Both the position numbers and the translations under genes were made by a program. 64,000 bases of DNA, from NCBI RefSeq assembly GCF_003258515.1, contig NZ_QGEH01000001.1, positions 1,798,001 through 1,862,000 of the forward strand. The letters run 5' to 3'. Positions 40,663 to 51,630 of the stretch are shown piece after piece (positions within the stretch are counted from its first letter, which is position 1; every line of letters starts with the position of its first letter). Source of the stretch: Marinobacter bohaiensis. GTDB lineage: Bacteria; Pseudomonadota; Gammaproteobacteria; Pseudomonadales; Oleiphilaceae. The notes beneath the pieces were generated by a model. The model ran no database searches, was not told the DNA's origin, and saw only the letters and a program-made list of their open reading frames with translations.

Positions 40663-42843
40663 ATGACAGAACGCGTCCAAGTCGGCGGCCTGCAGGTCGC
40701 AAAAGTCTTGTACGACTTTGTGAATAACGAAGCGATTCCCGGTACCGGTGTTGATGCTGACAAATTCTGGTCTGAATTTGACGCCATCGTTCATGAGCTG
40801 GCGCCGCGTAACAAGGCGTTGTTGGCCAAGCGGGACGATATCCAGGCGAAGATGGACGCCTGGTACACCGAGCGCAAAGGTCAGCCGATCAACATGGGCG
40901 AGTACAAGGCGTTTCTCCAGGACATCGGCTACCTGGTCGACGAGCCGGCGGACTTCAAGGTTTCGACCTCCAACGTGGATCCGGAGATCGCCACCATGGC
41001 TGGTCCGCAGCTGGTGGTTCCGGTGATGAACGCCCGCTTTGCGCTGAATGCGGCCAACGCCCGCTGGGGCAGCCTGTACGATGCGCTCTACGGAACCGAC
41101 GTCATCTCCGAGGAAGACGGCGCCGAAAAAGGGCGTGGCTATAACCCGGTGCGTGGTGCGCAGGTGATCGAGTACGCCCGCAACGTTCTGGACGCATCCG
41201 CGCCGCTGGCCCAGGGCAGCCACAAGGACGCCGCCAAGTACGCCGTCGAAGGCGGCAAGCTGGTCGTCAAGCTGCAGAACGGTGACACCACCGGTCTGAA
41301 AGACGAAGCCGGCTTCGTGGGCTTCACCGGCGCCGCTGGCGAGCCGACCGGCATCCTGCTGGTCAAGAACGGCATGCACTTCGAGATCCAGATCGATGCC
41401 AGTCACCCGATTGGCAAGGACGACGGCGCCCACGTCAAGGACGTGCTGATGGAGTCGGCCCTGACCACGATCATGGACTGCGAAGACTCGATCGCCGCCG
41501 TCGATGCCGAAGACAAGACGGTTGTCTATCGCAACTGGCTGGGCCTGATGAAAGGTGATCTGCAGGAATCCTTCGAGAAAGGCGGCCAGCAGGTAACCCG
41601 TAAGATGCACGGCGATCGGGTGTACACCGGTGCCAACGGTTCCGAGCTGTCGCTGAAAGGGCGCAGCCTGATGTTCATTCGTAACGTCGGCCACCTGATG
41701 ACCAATAACGCGATCCTCGACAAGGACGGCAATGAAGTGCCGGAAGGTCTGATCGATGGTCTGGTGACATCCCTGGTCGCGATTCACGATCTCAAGGGTG
41801 ACGGTCCGCTGCAGAACTCCACCACAGGCAGCGTCTACATCGTCAAGCCGAAAATGCACGGCCCGGAAGAGGTGGCGTTCACCAACGAGTTCTTCGGCCG
41901 CGTCGAAGACGCGCTTGGCCTGCCGCGCTTTACGCTGAAAGTCGGCATCATGGACGAGGAGCGCCGCACCACGGTCAACCTGAAGTCCTGCATCGAAGCC
42001 GCCAAGGAACGCTGTGTGTTCATCAACACCGGCTTCCTGGACCGTACCGGTGACGAAATCCACACCTCGATGGAAGCTGGCCCGGTTATCCGCAAGGGCG
42101 ACATCAAGGGTGCTGCCTGGATCCAGGCGTACGAGCAGTGGAACGTCGACATCGGGCTGGAAGCCGGCCTCAAGGGCGTGGCCCAGATCGGCAAGGGTAT
42201 GTGGGCCATGCCGGACAAGATGGCGGCCATGATGGAGGCCAAGATTGGCCATCCGAAGGCGGGCGCCAACACCGCATGGGTTCCGTCACCGACTGCGGCG
42301 ACCCTGCACGCCCTGCATTACCATCAGGTCAACGTGGCGGACGTCCAGACCCAGCTTGAGCAGCGTGCCCGTGCCAGCCTGGACGACATCCTCACGGTGC
42401 CGTTGATGGCCGATCCGCAGTCCCTGTCGGCGGATGATATTCAACAGGAGCTGGACAACAACGCCCAGGGCATCCTGGGATACGTGGTGCGCTGGATCGA
42501 CCAGGGTGTCGGCTGCTCCAAAGTCCCGGACATCAACGATGTGGGGCTGATGGAAGACCGTGCCACGTTGCGCATCTCCTCCCAGCACATCTGCAACTGG
42601 CTCTACCACGGCATCTGCAGTGAAGAGCAGGTGATGGAAACCATGAAGCGGATGGCGGCGGTGGTCGATCGCCAGAACGCCGGCGATCCGGAATACCGCA
42701 ACATGGCGCCGGACTTCGACGACAGCGTTGCCTTCCAGGCGGCGGTCGACCTGGTCCTCAAAGGGCGCGAGCAGCCGAACGGTTATACCGAGCCATTGCT
42801 GCACGCCTATCGTCTGAAGGCGAAAGCCAAGTACGGCCAGTAG
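40663..42843 (+). CDS. glcB: Malate synthase G
   Basis: Condenses glyoxylate with acetyl-CoA to malate. It has 726 aa, the length of the monomeric G isoform rather than the shorter AceB type. Regions typical of the TIM-barrel core are [45 protein letters not shown] and the late [31 protein letters not shown]. It stands alone between cysS and folD, an insertion relative to the P. aeruginosa order, and is followed by a strong terminator. No isocitrate lyase gene is in the window. Confidence 0.97.
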   Translation: MTERVQVGGLQVAKVLYDFVNNEAIPGTGVDADKFWSEFDAIVHELAPRNKALLAKRDDIQAKMDAWYTERKGQPINMGEYKAFLQDIGYLVDEPADFKVSTSNVDPEIATMAGPQLVVPVMNARFALNAANARWGSLYDALYGTDVISEEDGAEKGRGYNPVRGAQVIEYARNVLDASAPLAQGSHKDAAKYAVEGGKLVVKLQNGDTTGLKDEAGFVGFTGAAGEPTGILLVKNGMHFEIQIDASHPIGKDDGAHVKDVLMESALTTIMDCEDSIAAVDAEDKTVVYRNWLGLMKGDLQESFEKGGQQVTRKMHGDRVYTGANGSELSLKGRSLMFIRNVGHLMTNNAILDKDGNEVPEGLIDGLVTSLVAIHDLKGDGPLQNSTTGSVYIVKPKMHGPEEVAFTNEFFGRVEDALGLPRFTLKVGIMDEERRTTVNLKSCIEAAKERCVFINTGFLDRTGDEIHTSMEAGPVIRKGDIKGAAWIQAYEQWNVDIGLEAGLKGVAQIGKGMWAMPDKMAAMMEAKIGHPKAGANTAWVPSPTAATLHALHYHQVNVADVQTQLEQRARASLDDILTVPLMADPQSLSADDIQQELDNNAQGILGYVVRWIDQGVGCSKVPDINDVGLMEDRATLRISSQHICNWLYHGICSEEQVMETMKRMAAVVDRQNAGDPEYRNMAPDFDDSVAFQAAVDLVLKGREQPNGYTEPLLHAYRLKAKAKYGQ

Positions 42844-42860
42844 TCTTACCGGCCGGATAT

Positions 42861-42891
42861 AAAAAAACCCCGCTCCTGGCGGGGTTTTTTT
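42861..42891. terminator. Bidirectional terminator between glcB and folD
   Basis: AAAAAAACCCCGC and GCGGGGTTTTTTT arms with a short TCCTG loop. The T run on one strand and the A run on the other let it end both glcB and the convergent folD. Confidence 0.95.
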
Positions 42892-42944
42892 ATTGTCGCG
42901 GACTGTCGCGTTGTGCGTCGATCCGTACCGGCTGTTACGGCGCT

Positions 42945-43802
42945 TCAGTCGTCGTGCAGCTCGTTGGCGGCGTACAGCGTGTTTTCCAGAAGAGTGGCGA
43001 TGGTCATCGGGCCCACGCCGCCGGGAACCGGTGTGATGTAGGCGGCGCGCTCGGCGGCCACATCGAACTCCACGTCGCCGATCAGCTTACCCTCGCTGGT
43101 ACGGTTGATGCCCACATCAATGACGGTAGCGCCTGGCTTGATCCACTCGCCCTTGACCAGCCCCGGCTTACCGACTGCGGCGATCACGATATCCGCCTGA
43201 CTGACGAAGCGTTCCAGGTCGTCAGTAAAGCGATGGGTGACGGTCACCGTGGCGCCGCGAAGCAGCAGTTCCATGGCCATCGGGCGACCGACGATGTTGG
43301 ACGCCCCGACGATCACTGCGTGCTGTCCCTTGTAGGGGGTGCCAATGGAGTCGAGCAGGGTGATGATTCCCGCCGGCGTGCAGGGGCGCAGTTCCGGCAG
43401 GCGTTGTACAAGTCGGCCGACGTTAAAGGGGTGGAAACCGTCCACGTCCTTGTCGGGGCGGATCTTCAGCAGGATCGGGTCGGCGTCGAGGTGCTTCGGC
43501 AGCGGCAGTTGGACCAGGATGCCGTCGACGGACGGATTGTCGTTCAGCTCGTCGATCAGGGATTCCAGGGCTTCCTGGGTGGTGTCTGCCGGCAGGTCAT
43601 AGGATAGGGAAGCGATGCCGGCCTGGTCACAGGCTTTGCGTTTGTTGCCGACGTAGACCTGGGAGGCGGGATCCTCTCCCACGAGGACGACTGCGAGCCC
43701 GGGGGCGCGCTTGCCCTGGTCTACGCGGGCCTGGACGCCGATAGCGACATCTTCCCGCACTTTGGCGGCGATTTTCTTTCCGTCAATCAGTTCTGCTGTC
43801 AT
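42945..43802 (-). CDS. folD: FolD bifunctional methylene-THF dehydrogenase/cyclohydrolase
   Basis: Interconverts methylene-, methenyl- and formyl-tetrahydrofolate in one-carbon metabolism. It has 285 aa. Characteristic segments are [15 protein letters not shown] with the catalytic Lys, [20 protein letters not shown], and [15 protein letters not shown] binding NADP. The C-terminus is [19 protein letters not shown]. An upstream extension to 43937 exists but ATG 43802 matches the family start [12 protein letters not shown]. Confidence 0.96.
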   Translation of the reverse strand: MTAELIDGKKIAAKVREDVAIGVQARVDQGKRAPGLAVVLVGEDPASQVYVGNKRKACDQAGIASLSYDLPADTTQEALESLIDELNDNPSVDGILVQLPLPKHLDADPILLKIRPDKDVDGFHPFNVGRLVQRLPELRPCTPAGIITLLDSIGTPYKGQHAVIVGASNIVGRPMAMELLLRGATVTVTHRFTDDLERFVSQADIVIAAVGKPGLVKGEWIKPGATVIDVGINRTSEGKLIGDVEFDVAAERAAYITPVPGGVGPMTIATLLENTLYAANELHDD

Positions 43803-44024
43803 TGCGTGTATAATCTGCTTGGCAGGCAGGGGGAGTTCCTGTCTGCGGGAGTGACTGTTGGGTCGCAGTGTCCCCGATGCATTACCTCTGGCTCCGGCCC
43901 GGGGAAAGGGGCAAGAGTCTGTGGTAAGCGGGCGCACGACCCGGGAAAAGCGCGCGACATTGTCTCACGGTTCCGCTTTCCGTCCAACGCGAAGGAAAAG
44001 AAATGGATATCGGCCGAATTCGTG

Positions 44025-44053
44025 TTGACGGGGTGACAAACCGCGGGTAATAT
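44025..44053 (+). promoter_or_regulatory. Strong sigma-70 promoter of the tRNA cluster
   Basis: TTGACG (44025-44030), a 17-bp spacer and TAATAT (44048-44053), followed by the GC-rich discriminator GCGCGCC. Such discriminators are typical of stable-RNA promoters under stringent control. The first tRNA begins about 45 bp downstream. Confidence 0.8.
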
Positions 44054-44098
44054 GCGCGCCAACTTTGCTGAGGCATCTGTTGTTCAGGTCGTCTGGAA

Positions 44099-44175
44099 CG
44101 GGGTATAGCGCAGTCTGGTAGCGCGCCTGCTTTGGGAGCAGGATGTCGGGAGTTCGAATCTCTCTACCCCGACCA
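44099..44175 (+). tRNA. tRNA-Pro (anticodon TGG)
   Basis: 77-nt cloverleaf. Acceptor CGGGGTA pairs with TACCCCG, the anticodon stem CCTGC/GCAGG presents TTTGGGA with TGG, and the T arm contains GTTCGAATC. CCA is encoded. Confidence 0.95.
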
Positions 44176-44217
44176 ATCCCGGAAGAACCTGGCCTAGTCA
44201 GGTGGGCGAAAGGTCAA

Positions 44218-44294
<77 letters not shown>

Positions 44295-44415
44295 TTTACC
44301 CGGCAGGTGATGTGCTGGACAGGCGATGCCAGCCCCGCAGCAAAGTTTGATAAAGTTCTTCTTTATCACTATTTTACGGCTGAATATTGATGTAGAATAT
44401 TGGTCGGTACAATGT

Positions 44416-44492
44416 GGTGGACGTAGCTCAGTTGGTAGAGCTCAGGATTGTGACTCCTGCGGTCGAGGGTTCGAACCCCTTCGTCCACCCCA
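44416..44492 (+). tRNA. tRNA-His (anticodon GTG)
   Basis: 77 nt counted from the extra 5' G that tRNA-His needs, opposite C73. Acceptor GTGGACG/CGTCCAC, anticodon loop TTGTGAC with GTG, T arm GTTCGAACC, encoded CCA. Confidence 0.95.
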
Positions 44493-44584
44493 CTTTTCCC
44501 TTGTTGTTCTCCCCCCCCTGTAGACTGGATTTGAAGCGTTTAGCGCATTCGTGTGTCCGGTAGCGGGTCGGCGGAAGTGAGTCG

Positions 44585-44669
44585 GCGAGAGTGGCGGAAC
44601 TGGTAGACGCGCTGGATTTAGGTTCCAGTGGGGCAACCCGTGAGAGTTCGAGTCTCTCCTCTCGCACCA
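44585..44669 (+). tRNA. tRNA-Leu (anticodon TAG)
   Basis: 85-nt class II tRNA with a long variable arm (TGGGGCAACCCG region). Acceptor GCGAGAG/CTCTCGC, anticodon loop TTTAGGT with TAG, T arm GTTCGAGTC, encoded CCA. Last member of the cluster; tig follows. Confidence 0.95.
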
Positions 44670-44912
44670 TCTCTTTCATTATCCATTCTGGTTTTGCATC
44701 CCTTTTCTTCTCTCCCCCTGTCTTTCGTGTGCCTGTCCGGCCGGAAAGTGCAAACTCAACCGGCTTGGCGATTCTCTCAGCCACCAAAAGCATGGTAAAA
44801 TGGCCGTTTAGGTTTCGCAGGTTCGAGCGAAAAGCGGCCCGATGCAATAAAGATGTCTTTCCGCTTGGCCTGTATTCATTAACACATTGAACCGGTAATT
44901 CGAGGAACTTCC

Positions 44913-46223
44913 ATGCAAGTGTCTGTAGAAACGACGTCCAACATCGAGCGTCGAATGACGATTGGTGTGCCCGCTCAGGAAATTGATCAGGCTGTCCAGA
45001 AGCGTCTGCAGGAAACCGCGCGCACGGCTCGCCTGAACGGTTTTCGCCCGGGTAAGGTGCCGCTGAGCGTCGTCAAGCGTCGTTTTGGAGCGGGTGTTCG
45101 CCAGGAAGTGGTCAGCGAAGTCATGCGCGACAGCTATGTCAAAGCGCTGGAAGAAAAAGACGTATCCCCGGCGGGCTGGCCGCGTTTCGAGCCCAAAGTC
45201 ATGGAAGAAGGCAAAGACCTGGAATTCGTGGCGATTTTCGAAGTGCTGCCGGAAATCGAACTGAGCGACCTGAGCAAGGTTGAAGTTGAGAAGCCCAAGG
45301 CGGAAGTCGGCGACAAAGACGTCGAGAAGATGATCGACAACCTGCGTCGTCAACAGGCGGAAATGAAGTCCGTCAAGCGCAAGTCCAAGAACAAGGACGT
45401 TGTGACCATCGACTTCAAGGGGTTCGTTGACGGTGAAGCGTTCGAAGGCGGCTCGGCCGAAAACCATCGTCTGACTCTGGGCTCCGGTCAGATGATCCCG
45501 GGCTTCGAGAAAGCCATCGTCGGCGGCAAGGCCGGTGAAGAATTCGAGATTGAGGTCACCTTCCCTGAGGATTACCAGAACGAAGAACTGGCCGGTAAAG
45601 AAGCCAAGTTCGAGATCAAGGTTCACACCGTTGAAGAGCCGATCCTGCCGGAACTGAACAAGGAATTCTTCGAGAAGTTCGGCGTTCAGGCCGAGGACGA
45701 AGAAGGCTTCCGCGAAGACGTTCGCAAGAACATGGAGCGCGAGCTGAAGCAAGCTGTCCAGAACAAGGTGAAGAACGACGTCGTCGAGGGACTGGTTGAA
45801 AACAACGATTTCGAAGTGCCGCAGGCGCTGATCGACCAGGAAATCGACCGTCTGCGCCAGGACGCCGTCCAGCGCTTCGGCGGCCAGATGCAGATGGATC
45901 CCAAGCAGTTGCCGGCCGAGCTGTTCACTGATCAGGCCAAGCGTCGCGTCAAGACCGGTCTGCTGTTCCAGGAACTGATCCGTCAGAACGACATCAAAGC
46001 GGAACCGGCCAAGGTTGACGAGAAGATCGAGGAAATCGCCTCCACCTACGAAACCCCGGACGAGGTGATTGCGCATTACAACAGCAACCCGCAGCAGAAG
46101 GCGCAGATCGAGTCAGTCGTGCTGGAAGACGCGGTAGTTGACTATGTCCTCGAGCAGGCCAAGGTCAAAGAGAAGAAGATGAAGTACGAAGAAGCGGTAG
46201 CGGCTGGCCAGCAACAGGGTTAA
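44913..46223 (+). CDS. tig: Trigger factor
   Basis: Ribosome-associated chaperone and prolyl isomerase that receives nascent chains, 436 aa. The ribosome-docking loop GFRPGKVP is at 43-50. The FKBP-like isomerase domain is in the middle (VTIDFKGFVDGEAFEGGSAEN), and the C-terminal substrate-cradling helices are rich in charged residues. A GAGGAAC site precedes ATG, and a terminator follows. Confidence 0.97.
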   Translation: MQVSVETTSNIERRMTIGVPAQEIDQAVQKRLQETARTARLNGFRPGKVPLSVVKRRFGAGVRQEVVSEVMRDSYVKALEEKDVSPAGWPRFEPKVMEEGKDLEFVAIFEVLPEIELSDLSKVEVEKPKAEVGDKDVEKMIDNLRRQQAEMKSVKRKSKNKDVVTIDFKGFVDGEAFEGGSAENHRLTLGSGQMIPGFEKAIVGGKAGEEFEIEVTFPEDYQNEELAGKEAKFEIKVHTVEEPILPELNKEFFEKFGVQAEDEEGFREDVRKNMERELKQAVQNKVKNDVVEGLVENNDFEVPQALIDQEIDRLRQDAVQRFGGQMQMDPKQLPAELFTDQAKRRVKTGLLFQELIRQNDIKAEPAKVDEKIEEIASTYETPDEVIAHYNSNPQQKAQIESVVLEDAVVDYVLEQAKVKEKKMKYEEAVAAGQQQG

Positions 46224-46292
46224 CCGACCGTTTCGAATGACCGCGGTTTTGGGGCGGACATCGCGCCCTGAAACCGTTAGGCTACACTACGG

Positions 46293-46318
46293 AACAGCCG
46301 GTATCGCCGGCTGTTTTT
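46293..46318 (+). terminator. Terminator after tig
   Basis: AACAGCCGG (46293-46301) pairs with CCGGCTGTT (46307-46315) around TATCG, followed by T residues. It isolates tig from clpP. Confidence 0.88.
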
Positions 46319-46404
46319 ATCTGGGGATCGGGATTCAGGGCGCTTGATGAACGATGGCCCCGAACACACATGATTGACGCTGGGGCTGATTTGCAGCGCG
46401 CTCA

Positions 46405-46432
46405 GTTGACTTCCGGTCAGGTGTCCCCATAT
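46405..46432 (+). promoter_or_regulatory. Heat-shock (sigma-32-like) promoter of clpP
   Basis: GTTGAC at 46405-46410, 14 bp, then CCCCATAT at 46425-46432. The downstream box fits the sigma-32 consensus CCCCATnT exactly, and TTGA of the -35 (CTTGAA) is kept. It lies 44 bp before clpP and just after the tig terminator. Heat induction of clpP is known in enterobacteria. Confidence 0.65.
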
Positions 46433-46476
46433 CCACTGACTGGATCGTTCAAATAGCTAAGGAGTTCAGGCACATC

Positions 46477-47112
46477 ATGACGCAACAACCGTACGACGGC
46501 CCGACCATGGTGACCAATTCCGGTCTCGTCCCGATTGTTATCGAGCAGACTGCTCGGGGTGAACGCTCTTTCGATATTTACTCCCGTCTTCTCAAGGAGC
46601 GTGTCATTTTCATGGTTGGCCCGGTCGAGGACCACATGGCGAACCTGATCGTCGCGCAGCTGCTGTTCCTGGAGTCCGAGAACCCGGACAAGGACATTCA
46701 CCTGTACATCAACAGCCCGGGCGGCTCGGTCACCGCGGGTATGTCGATCTACGACACCATGCAGTTCATCAAGCCGGACGTGGCCACCCTGTGTGTCGGC
46801 CAGGCAGCGAGCATGGGCGCATTCCTGCTGGCGGGCGGCGCCGAAGGCAAACGCGCCTGTCTGCCCAATTCCCGCGTGATGATTCACCAGCCGCTGGGTG
46901 GTTATCAGGGGCAGGCGACGGATATCGAGATTCACACCCGTGAGATTCTCAAGATCCGTCAGACCCTGAACAGCCTGTTGGCCCATCACACCGGCCAGGA
47001 TCTGGAGACCATCGCCCGCGACACGGATCGAGATAACTTCATGGATCCGCAGCAGGCGAAGGATTATGGCCTGATCGACTCCGTACTTGATAAACGCGTG
47101 TCGAATAAATAA
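46477..47112 (+). CDS. clpP: ATP-dependent Clp protease proteolytic subunit ClpP
   Basis: Serine protease forming the tetradecameric chamber of ClpXP and ClpAP, 211 aa. The triad is intact: Ser112 in [11 protein letters not shown], His137 in MIHQPLGG, Asp186 in the RDTDRDNFM region. The stretch before about residue 14 is a likely propeptide. It is preceded by a heat-shock-type promoter and followed after 185 bp by clpX. Confidence 0.97.
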   Translation: MTQQPYDGPTMVTNSGLVPIVIEQTARGERSFDIYSRLLKERVIFMVGPVEDHMANLIVAQLLFLESENPDKDIHLYINSPGGSVTAGMSIYDTMQFIKPDVATLCVGQAASMGAFLLAGGAEGKRACLPNSRVMIHQPLGGYQGQATDIEIHTREILKIRQTLNSLLAHHTGQDLETIARDTDRDNFMDPQQAKDYGLIDSVLDKRVSNK

Positions 47113-47297
47113 TACTGATTCGGTGGCCTGGGGCCGGCCCTGGCGGGCAATTGGCCGGGGCGATCACAGGCGCCGTTTGCAGTAAATTGAATTCAGTTAC
47201 CGTGATCGCAAGACGTCTCGCGGGCGTACGTTGGTAGTAGGGCGAAGACGCCCGTGCTACCGGCAGTGAACACGAAAGCCAAGACAGAGGTATTTCA

Positions 47298-48581
47298 ATG
47301 GCAGATGACAGAAACGGCAGGGGCGACGATAACGGCAAGTTGCTCTACTGCTCGTTTTGCGGAAAGAGCCAGCATGAAGTCCGCAAGCTCATTGCAGGGC
47401 CCTCGGTTTTCATCTGCGACGAGTGTGTCGACCTGTGCAATGACATCATCCGGGAAGAGATCCAGGAAAGTGCCCAGGAAGAGCAGAGCGACCGACTGCC
47501 CAGCCCGGCGGAAATCCGCGACACATTGAACCAGTATGTCATTGGCCAGGATCGCGCCAAGATTGTGCTGTCTGTGGCGGTCTACAACCACTACAAGCGG
47601 CTTCGCTACGGCGAAGGCAAGGCCGACGTGGAGCTGGGCAAGAGCAATATCCTGCTGATTGGTCCGACCGGTAGCGGTAAGACACTGCTTGCCGAAACGC
47701 TCGCGCGCATGCTGAATGTCCCGTTTACCATCGCCGATGCGACGACGCTGACGGAAGCCGGTTACGTTGGTGAGGACGTCGAGAATATTATTCAGAAACT
47801 GCTGCAGAAATGTGATTACGACGTCGACAAGGCCCAGCGAGGCATCGTCTACATCGACGAGATCGACAAGATTTCGCGCAAGTCGGATAACCCGTCGATC
47901 ACCCGGGACGTGTCCGGCGAGGGTGTGCAGCAGGCATTGCTCAAGCTGATCGAGGGCACGGTTGCTTCGGTGCCGCCGCAGGGCGGGCGCAAGCATCCGC
48001 AGCAGGAATTCCTGCAGGTCGATACCGGCAACATCCTGTTTATCTGCGGTGGTGCATTTGCCGGTCTGGATAAGGTCATCCGTGAGCGCTCCGAGCGTAG
48101 CAGTATTGGTTTCTCGGCGTCTGTTGTCAGTGAGGACGATCGCAAGAGCACCGGCGACATCATCAAGGATGTGGAAACCGAGGATTTGGTCAAGTATGGC
48201 CTGATCCCCGAGTTTGTCGGTCGTCTGCCGGTCGTGGCGACGCTGACCGAGCTGGACGAAGACGCGCTGATCCAGATCCTCACCGAGCCCAAGAACGCGC
48301 TGACCAAGCAGTATCAGAAGCTGTTCGATATGGAAGACGTGGAACTCGACTTCCGTGAGGACGCCCTGCGGGCCGTGGCGCGAAAAGCCATGGAACGCAA
48401 GACCGGTGCCCGTGGTCTGCGCTCGATTCTCGAGGCGACACTGCTGGATACCATGTACCAGATTCCGTCCGAGCATGATGTGTGCAAGGTCGTGATCGAC
48501 GAGAGCGTCATCAATGGCGACTCGGAGCCGTTCAAGATCTACGCCAACAGCGATCACGCCAAGGCCGTTCCGGAGGACTGA
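47298..48581 (+). CDS. clpX: ATP-dependent Clp protease ATPase subunit ClpX
   Basis: AAA+ unfoldase that delivers substrates such as SsrA-tagged proteins to ClpP, 427 aa. The N-terminal zinc domain has Cys18, Cys21, Cys40 and Cys43. Walker A is GPTGSGKT near 118-125, Walker [10 protein letters not shown], and the ClpP-contact loop lies in the IGF-like region (SIGFSA). An AGAGGT site precedes ATG, and a terminator follows. Confidence 0.97.
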   Translation: MADDRNGRGDDNGKLLYCSFCGKSQHEVRKLIAGPSVFICDECVDLCNDIIREEIQESAQEEQSDRLPSPAEIRDTLNQYVIGQDRAKIVLSVAVYNHYKRLRYGEGKADVELGKSNILLIGPTGSGKTLLAETLARMLNVPFTIADATTLTEAGYVGEDVENIIQKLLQKCDYDVDKAQRGIVYIDEIDKISRKSDNPSITRDVSGEGVQQALLKLIEGTVASVPPQGGRKHPQQEFLQVDTGNILFICGGAFAGLDKVIRERSERSSIGFSASVVSEDDRKSTGDIIKDVETEDLVKYGLIPEFVGRLPVVATLTELDEDALIQILTEPKNALTKQYQKLFDMEDVELDFREDALRAVARKAMERKTGARGLRSILEATLLDTMYQIPSEHDVCKVVIDESVINGDSEPFKIYANSDHAKAVPED

Positions 48582-48615
48582 CGTTCAGGTCAGACGCGAA
48601 CGACACTAAAGACAG

Positions 48616-48639
48616 AAAGGGGCGCTTGCGCCCCTTTTT
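48616..48639 (+). terminator. Terminator after clpX
   Basis: AAAGGGGCGC and GCGCCCCTTT arms with a TT apex and T tail, about 35 bp after the clpX stop. Confidence 0.92.
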
Positions 48640-48973
48640 GCTGTCCGCTGGTTTTCTGTTCGTTGGCCGTTCGTTACCCAATAGCGATTCGGTTTCCCGG
48701 AAGTCCTGAGTCGGCGTCAGCCCTGATTGCGCGATACTGCTCAGAAATTACCCGATTATCCGGATCAGCCCGGTACGCGGCCCGACAGGGCATTGCAATC
48801 GCGTGAATCGCCCCCAATCATTGAATCAAAGGCAGCTGAGTCACCCGGTTCTGTGGCATGATGGAATCAAAGGATGACGAGGCTCATCACCGGATTTGTA
48901 CCGGTCAGCGCTGTGACGCCCGGCGCGGGTCGGTTCACACGTGTTACAAGACGCGTCAGTCAGAGGATTCTCT
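48640..48973. other. lon upstream region
   Basis: 334 bp after the clpX terminator (392 bp from the clpX stop). A possible heat-shock promoter lies at 48792-48819 and is listed separately. A 10-bp direct repeat GAATCAAAGG occurs at 48823-48832 and 48864-48873, start-to-start spacing 41 bp (about four helical turns). No gene is seen. Confidence 0.5.
48792..48819 (+). promoter_or_regulatory. Possible sigma-32 promoter of lon
   Basis: ATTGCA (48792-48797), 14 bp, CCCCAATC (48812-48819). Resembles CTTGAA-N14-CCCCATnT with mismatches. lon is a heat-shock gene in E. coli, which makes the site plausible, but the match is weaker than at clpP. Confidence 0.35.
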
Positions 48974-51391
48974 ATGACATCGATACCTGAAGCCCCCATG
49001 AACGATTATCCGATGCTTCCGTTGCGGGACGTTGTGGTCTTTCCACACATGGTCGTTCCGCTGTTTGTCGGCCGGGAAAAGTCAATCCAGGCCCTGGAAG
49101 CGGCAATGGAGGGGAGCAAGGAAATCCTGCTGGTTGCCCAGCGCGATGCCGGAACCGACGACCCCGCGGCGGGCGATGTCTACAACATGGGCACCCTGGC
49201 CACCGTTCTGCAAATGCTGAAACTACCGGACGGTACGGTGAAGGTGCTGGTGGAAGGCAACGCCCGTGCCCGTCTGGACTCGATTGAAGAAGGCGACTTC
49301 CTGACGGCCCGGGCGTCGCTGCTGGAAGAGGACAGCCTGCCGGAAAAAGAAGAGTCCGTTCTGGTCAAGACGCTGAGCGAAGAGTTCGAGAAGTACGTCA
49401 AGCTGTCCAAGAAAGTGCCCTCGGAGGTGACCAACTCCCTGTCCGGCATCGACGACCTGGAGCGACTGGCCGACACCATGGCGGCGCACCTGGAGCTCAA
49501 GATTCACGAAAAGCAGGAGCTGCTGGAAACGCTCGATGTGCGCGAGCGGGTCGAGCTGCTGCTGGGCCGCCTGGATGGCGAGATCGACCTGATCGAGGTT
49601 GAGAAGCGCATCCGTGGCCGGGTCAAGAAGCAGATGGAGCGCAGCCAGCGCGAGTACTACCTCAACGAGCAGATGAAGGCCATCCAGAAGGAAATGGGCC
49701 AGCTCGGCGAGGGCGGCAACGACTTCGAGGATCTTGAGCAGAAGCTCGACGAAGCCGGCCTGCCGGAGGAAGCACGCAAGAAAACAGAGGCCGAGCTGAA
49801 CAAGCTCAAGATGATGTCGCCGATGTCCGCCGAAGCGACGGTGGTACGCGGCTACATCGAGTGGATGCTGGCCATCCCCTGGAAGAAGCGTAGTCGGGTT
49901 CGTCACGACCTGGAGAAAGCGCGCGATATCCTCGACAAGGACCACTACGGTCTGGATGAGGTGAAGAAGCGCATTCTCGAATACCTCGCGGTGCAGAGCC
50001 GGGTGAAGAAGATCAAGGGCCCGGTGCTCTGCCTGGTAGGCCCTCCGGGGGTGGGGAAGACGTCGCTGGGACAGTCTATCGCCCGGGCGACCAACCGCAA
50101 GTACACCCGCATGGCGCTGGGTGGTGTGCGTGATGAAGCGGAGATCCGCGGTCATCGCAAGACCTACATCGGCGCGCTGCCAGGTAAGCTGCTGCAGAAG
50201 CTTTCCAAGGTGGGGGTGAAGAACCCGCTGTTCCTGTTCGACGAGATTGACAAGATGGGTATGGACCATCGCGGCGATCCCGCCTCGGCACTGCTTGAGG
50301 TGCTCGACCCGGAACAGAACCACACCTTCAACGACCATTACCTGGAAGTGGACTACGACCTGTCCGACGTGATGTTCGTGTGTACCTCCAACTCCATGGA
50401 CATTCCGCCGGCGCTGCTCGACCGGATGGAGATCATCCGCATCCCGGGCTACACCGAGGACGAAAAGGTCAACATCGCGCTGCAGCACCTGCTGCCCAAG
50501 CAGCTCAAGGCCAACGGCTTGCGCAAGAACGAGTTGCAGGTCTCCGACGACAGCATGCGCGACCTGATCCGCTATTACACCCGCGAGGCGGGCGTGCGGA
50601 GTCTGGAGCGTGAGATCGCCAAGATCTGCCGCAAGGTCGTGCGCGAGCATGTGGAATCCGGCAGCAAGGACAGCGTCGAGCTGACGCCGGACCTGCTGGA
50701 GCATTACTCCGGCGTCCGCAAATTCAAGTACGGCCTGGCTGAGGAATCCAATCAGGTGGGGCAGGTCACCGGGCTGGCCTGGACTCAGGTGGGCGGCGAG
50801 TTGCTGACCATCGAGTGCGCCCTGACCAAGGGTAAGGGTAAGGTCATCAAGACCGGCTCACTGGGCGATGTGATGCAGGAGTCTATCCAGGCGGCACTGA
50901 CGGTAGTGCGCAGCCGGGCTGCGGGACTGGGTATCAGTGACGATTTCTACGAGAAGCACGACCTGCACGTCCACGTGCCCGAGGGTGCGACCCCGAAAGA
51001 TGGCCCCAGCGCCGGCATCGGCATGTGCACCGGTCTGGTGTCGGCACTGACCGGCATTCCGGTTCGGGCGGACGTGGCCATGACCGGCGAGATCACCTTG
51101 CGTGGCCGGGTGCTGGCTATCGGCGGCCTCAAGGAGAAGCTGTTGGCAGCCCACCGCGGCGGCATCAAAACCGTGATTATCCCGGAAGAAAATGTTCGTG
51201 ATCTCAAGGAGATACCGGAAAACATCAAGGAGTCCCTGGAGATCCGTCCAGCCACCTGGATCGATGAAGTGCTGGACGTCGCCCTGGCGTATCAGCCGAC
51301 GCCCGAGACGGAGGGCATGCCGCAAAAGCCGGCAGGCGCCAAGAAGCGGGACGACGAGGGCGATGCTGGGGAGCGTATTAATACGCATTAA
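48974..51391 (+). CDS. lon: ATP-dependent protease Lon
   Basis: Cytoplasmic AAA+ serine protease that degrades misfolded and regulatory proteins, 805 aa. The N-terminal substrate-binding domain starts [20 protein letters not shown]. Walker [10 protein letters not shown] is near 356-364. The Ser-Lys dyad is in TPKDGPSAG (Ser near 679) and [13 protein letters not shown] (Lys near 720). The longer open frame starts at TTG 48941, but ATG 48974 has a GAGG site. Its C-terminal tail is charged and variable. Confidence 0.96.
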   Translation: MTSIPEAPMNDYPMLPLRDVVVFPHMVVPLFVGREKSIQALEAAMEGSKEILLVAQRDAGTDDPAAGDVYNMGTLATVLQMLKLPDGTVKVLVEGNARARLDSIEEGDFLTARASLLEEDSLPEKEESVLVKTLSEEFEKYVKLSKKVPSEVTNSLSGIDDLERLADTMAAHLELKIHEKQELLETLDVRERVELLLGRLDGEIDLIEVEKRIRGRVKKQMERSQREYYLNEQMKAIQKEMGQLGEGGNDFEDLEQKLDEAGLPEEARKKTEAELNKLKMMSPMSAEATVVRGYIEWMLAIPWKKRSRVRHDLEKARDILDKDHYGLDEVKKRILEYLAVQSRVKKIKGPVLCLVGPPGVGKTSLGQSIARATNRKYTRMALGGVRDEAEIRGHRKTYIGALPGKLLQKLSKVGVKNPLFLFDEIDKMGMDHRGDPASALLEVLDPEQNHTFNDHYLEVDYDLSDVMFVCTSNSMDIPPALLDRMEIIRIPGYTEDEKVNIALQHLLPKQLKANGLRKNELQVSDDSMRDLIRYYTREAGVRSLEREIAKICRKVVREHVESGSKDSVELTPDLLEHYSGVRKFKYGLAEESNQVGQVTGLAWTQVGGELLTIECALTKGKGKVIKTGSLGDVMQESIQAALTVVRSRAAGLGISDDFYEKHDLHVHVPEGATPKDGPSAGIGMCTGLVSALTGIPVRADVAMTGEITLRGRVLAIGGLKEKLLAAHRGGIKTVIIPEENVRDLKEIPENIKESLEIRPATWIDEVLDVALAYQPTPETEGMPQKPAGAKKRDDEGDAGERINTH

Positions 51392-51406
51392 ACCCCAGCC
51401 ACTCTG

Positions 51407-51436
51407 TTGACACGCCGGAGAGCCCGTTGGTATAAC
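51407..51436 (+). promoter_or_regulatory. hupB promoter inside an inverted repeat
   Basis: TTGACA (51407-51412), 18 bp, TATAAC (51431-51436) with an extended -10 TGG directly before it. It lies about 195 bp before the hupB start. The -10 region overlaps the left arm of an imperfect inverted repeat spanning 51417-51471 (GGAGaGCCCgTTGGTA against TACCAAGGGCTCC). Confidence 0.7.
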
Positions 51437-51630
51437 TGTTTCGTCCTGAAGCAGCCTGTACCAAGGGCTCCCGGGGTTTTTGCCAGTATTCCTATCGACA
51501 CCCGATGACCGAAAGGAATAAAAAAACCGAAGAATGGAACTCGCCCGCCGCTTGTGCGATAGTCGGGAAGCTCCGAGAAAAACAAACCTATCCATAAAAC
51601 ATATCCAACCTGAAATCGAAGGGGTTTAGT

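Noticed and set aside
44348-44368. AT-rich hairpin as a terminator between tRNA-Arg and tRNA-His
   Set aside because: It has no GC-rich stem and no T tail; more likely a processing or spacer element.
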